From assembly GCA_949126835.1 (NCBI GenBank), contig OX421508.1:17422098-17486097 (forward strand): 64,000 bases of DNA, given 5' to 3'. The position numbers were made by a program, and so were the translations under genes. Source of the stretch: Anisus vortex. Its lineage: Eukaryota > Mollusca > Gastropoda > Planorbidae. This document shows positions 1 to 64,000 of this stretch, piece after piece (within the stretch, counting starts at the first letter, position 1; every line of letters starts with the position of its first letter). The notes beneath the pieces were generated by a model. The model did no database searches, was not told the DNA's origin, and saw only the letters and a list, made by a program, of their open reading frames with translations.

Positions 1-56
1 GAAGTCTCATTCAATAAAACTAGACACAACCTGAAGGGGGAGGGGGGGGGACTTAC

Positions 57-62179
<62,123 letters not shown>

Positions 62180-63855
62180 TTTCTGTTCTATCGTTGGTTT
62201 CTCTTATCTACATCATCAAATCATTTTTCTAGGTGAAATATAAAAAAAATACTTTTTTCATACTCTATTTCAGATGAGGTTAATATTTATATGAAGTCCA
62301 TGAAAAGGCTTAAAAAGTTTTATTTGTAACAAAGTCCTTTTAGGCAACTTTATCTAGATAGACTTTTATTAAGGCTTGCAGAATCAGGTTCCCAAGAACC
62401 TGGATTCGTTCTATAACCTAAAAACCAGTTTCTGTTCCGATTATGAAATTAAAATATTAATAGAAAAAACATTCCATTAAAAAAAAATATTACAATTTCT
62501 TATTAAAGCATTTGACAATATAAGGCTAACATAATATTAAAATTATAAAGTTTAGTTGTAAAGTGTGACTTGACTATAGAAGGCAAAAAAAAATGAAAAT
62601 GACAAACTTGTTTTTAAATATTTTACTTTCTAAAATGCTCTAAGATTTTCTTTTTAATTGGTTACAGTATATGTAAAAGCATTTAAAATACCTAGCTAAT
62701 TGGTCTTGCAAGAAAAATACAGGTTAAGCTGCTATTATTTTAAACCCCTTTAATTTTTTTGGCCCTAAATAAATGTGCTAATCAAGGAAAGTAGGGATAA
62801 ACTATTTTGTGATTTTTATGCTCGTACTTTAAGAATACCAAAAAGAATTTTTAAAATGTGTACGCATAAAAACATTTCACTATACTTTTCAAAAAAATGT
62901 TCAAAGTAACTCGATATTGAGTCTCTATTTTAATAAAATGAAAACTTTAGAAATTTGGTTAAAAATTTTCTCCGAACAGAGTAAGCCTAAACATAGTTCT
63001 TATCTTACAAGTCTTACATGTTACAGACACTCCTTCTATACAGAAGATTTTTGCGTAAGATGCTTGGTTTGAGTCTAGTTTTGCATTTTGATTATGATTA
63101 GTGTTCTTGTTAAATTACTGTTTTGTGCCACTTAGAGAGTACTTATAAATATGCAGTTCTGAAAAGATCTAACACCAAAAACCTGCTTGCAACATAGTAT
63201 CTGGTTATACACGCCTTAACATGTTATTGACCACAAGCTAAAATTTCCCGGCGTTGCCCTGGGAAAAATTAAATAGGCCTGTATAGGCTTTAAGCTGCAG
63301 GTTTTATTTCAATAAACTACAATGAACAGAAAGATATAGGCTAGATCTAATAATTTAAAAAATATAATTTTTATTTATTTAAAACATTTAAGAAAGTTAT
63401 TATCAATGAGTTAAAAATAGGCAAGTCTTTTTATCAAACCAAAAGGTAAATTGCCAGTCGATGCTCATGGGAATAATACAAAGGCTTAGGTAGGTCTAAA
63501 GCTACAGATAAAAAAATTATAAACTACAATGAACTTAAAAAATATAATTATTATTTATTTACTGAAAACATTTAAGAAAGTTTATTAATTTAAAATGAAT
63601 ATTGTAATTAGGTTAAAAAAAAGCTTGTCTTTTTATTTAACAAAAAGTTAGGACTATCCATTTGGATAAGAATCAAACACCCGTCTTCCCCATGCATCTA
63701 ATATATTATAATTATTCAAATTTATTTTACGGAAAATCTTTTATGAAAGTTTTATGAAAGTTTTAGGAAAGTTTTAAATCCTTTAATCGTTACGATCTTT
63801 AAAAGAAAAAGTAATCTAATATTAATGGCAATTTAAAAAATAAAATTTAAAAAAT
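62180..63855. other. 5' flank or 5' UTR intron of NALCN
   Basis: AT-rich, no ORF. A block at 63005-63110 is shared with 6650-6810, and 63310-63400 is repeated, diverged, at 63515-63590. No CpG-rich or TATA-type promoter could be assigned. Confidence 0.45.
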
Positions 63856-63859
63856 AAGG

Positions 63860-63930
63860 CTATCAGTGGGGAATTGAACCCAGATCGCCCGCTTGGCAGT
63901 CCAAGACACTAACCACTAGGCTAGGAAACC
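63860..63930 (-). other. tRNA-Gly-like sequence (SINE head or tRNA pseudogene)
   Basis: Minus strand reads GTTTCCTAGCCTAGTGGTTA (A-box-like), a CTGCCAA anticodon loop (GCC) and GGGTTCAATTCCC (T arm). The acceptor ends do not pair, so not a functional tRNA gene on this evidence. Confidence 0.6.
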
Positions 63931-64000
63931 ACATGTCCATAAGGAATCACAAAAGTAAGATATGAGACAATAAGGTCATGTGTCTTTTAATAAGCCAATT

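Noticed and set aside
63860..63930. Functional tRNA-Gly gene
   Set aside because: A and B boxes and a GCC loop are visible, but the acceptor stem does not pair.

Overview
This is nuclear DNA from an animal: AT-rich, with about 36 GT-AG-bounded exons of one ion-channel gene, large repeat-filled introns and several eukaryotic transposon classes. The best fit is a gastropod mollusc, probably a pulmonate snail. The main reason is that the channel gene carries two alternative domain II pore exons of the kind described for Lymnaea NALCN. The species call is inference; the gene identity is firm.

Layout: the minus strand of almost the whole window (62179 down to 57) is NALCN, the sodium-leak channel alpha subunit. 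I could chain 35 coding exons, plus one alternative exon, with matching splice phases from the start codon to just past domain IV S6. That gives 1477 codons. The C-terminal cytoplasmic region lies beyond the left edge. Selectivity-filter residues are E279, E554 or K554 (alternative exons), E1111 and E1385, so the locus can make EEEE (calcium-channel-like) and EKEE (sodium-channel-like) pores. Exon numbers here count coding exons only.

The introns hold the rest. Intron 26 has a young 6.95 kb LTR retrotransposon (Ty3/gypsy type with integrase ahead of reverse transcriptase, RT mostly deleted, three ORF breaks, nearly identical 1042 bp LTRs). Intron 7 has an apparently intact 1000-codon RTE-like LINE nested inside a TA-flanked inverted-repeat DNA transposon. 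Introns 11 and 12 each hold a hAT-type insertion. Old LINE fragments, tRNA-derived SINEs and small hairpin MITEs are scattered throughout.

Minisatellites are unusually prominent: arrays with units of 23, 25, 36, 41, 43, 46, 54 and 56/57 bp together fill well over 14 kb. Nearly all start within about 80 nt of an exon edge, and in at least three cases (exons 17, 33 and 34) the repeated unit contains the exon edge and its splice site. The most interesting signals are the dual-selectivity exon pair, these splice-site-bearing tandem duplications, and the defective but recently inserted INT-before-RT retrotransposon. I see no second cellular protein-coding gene.
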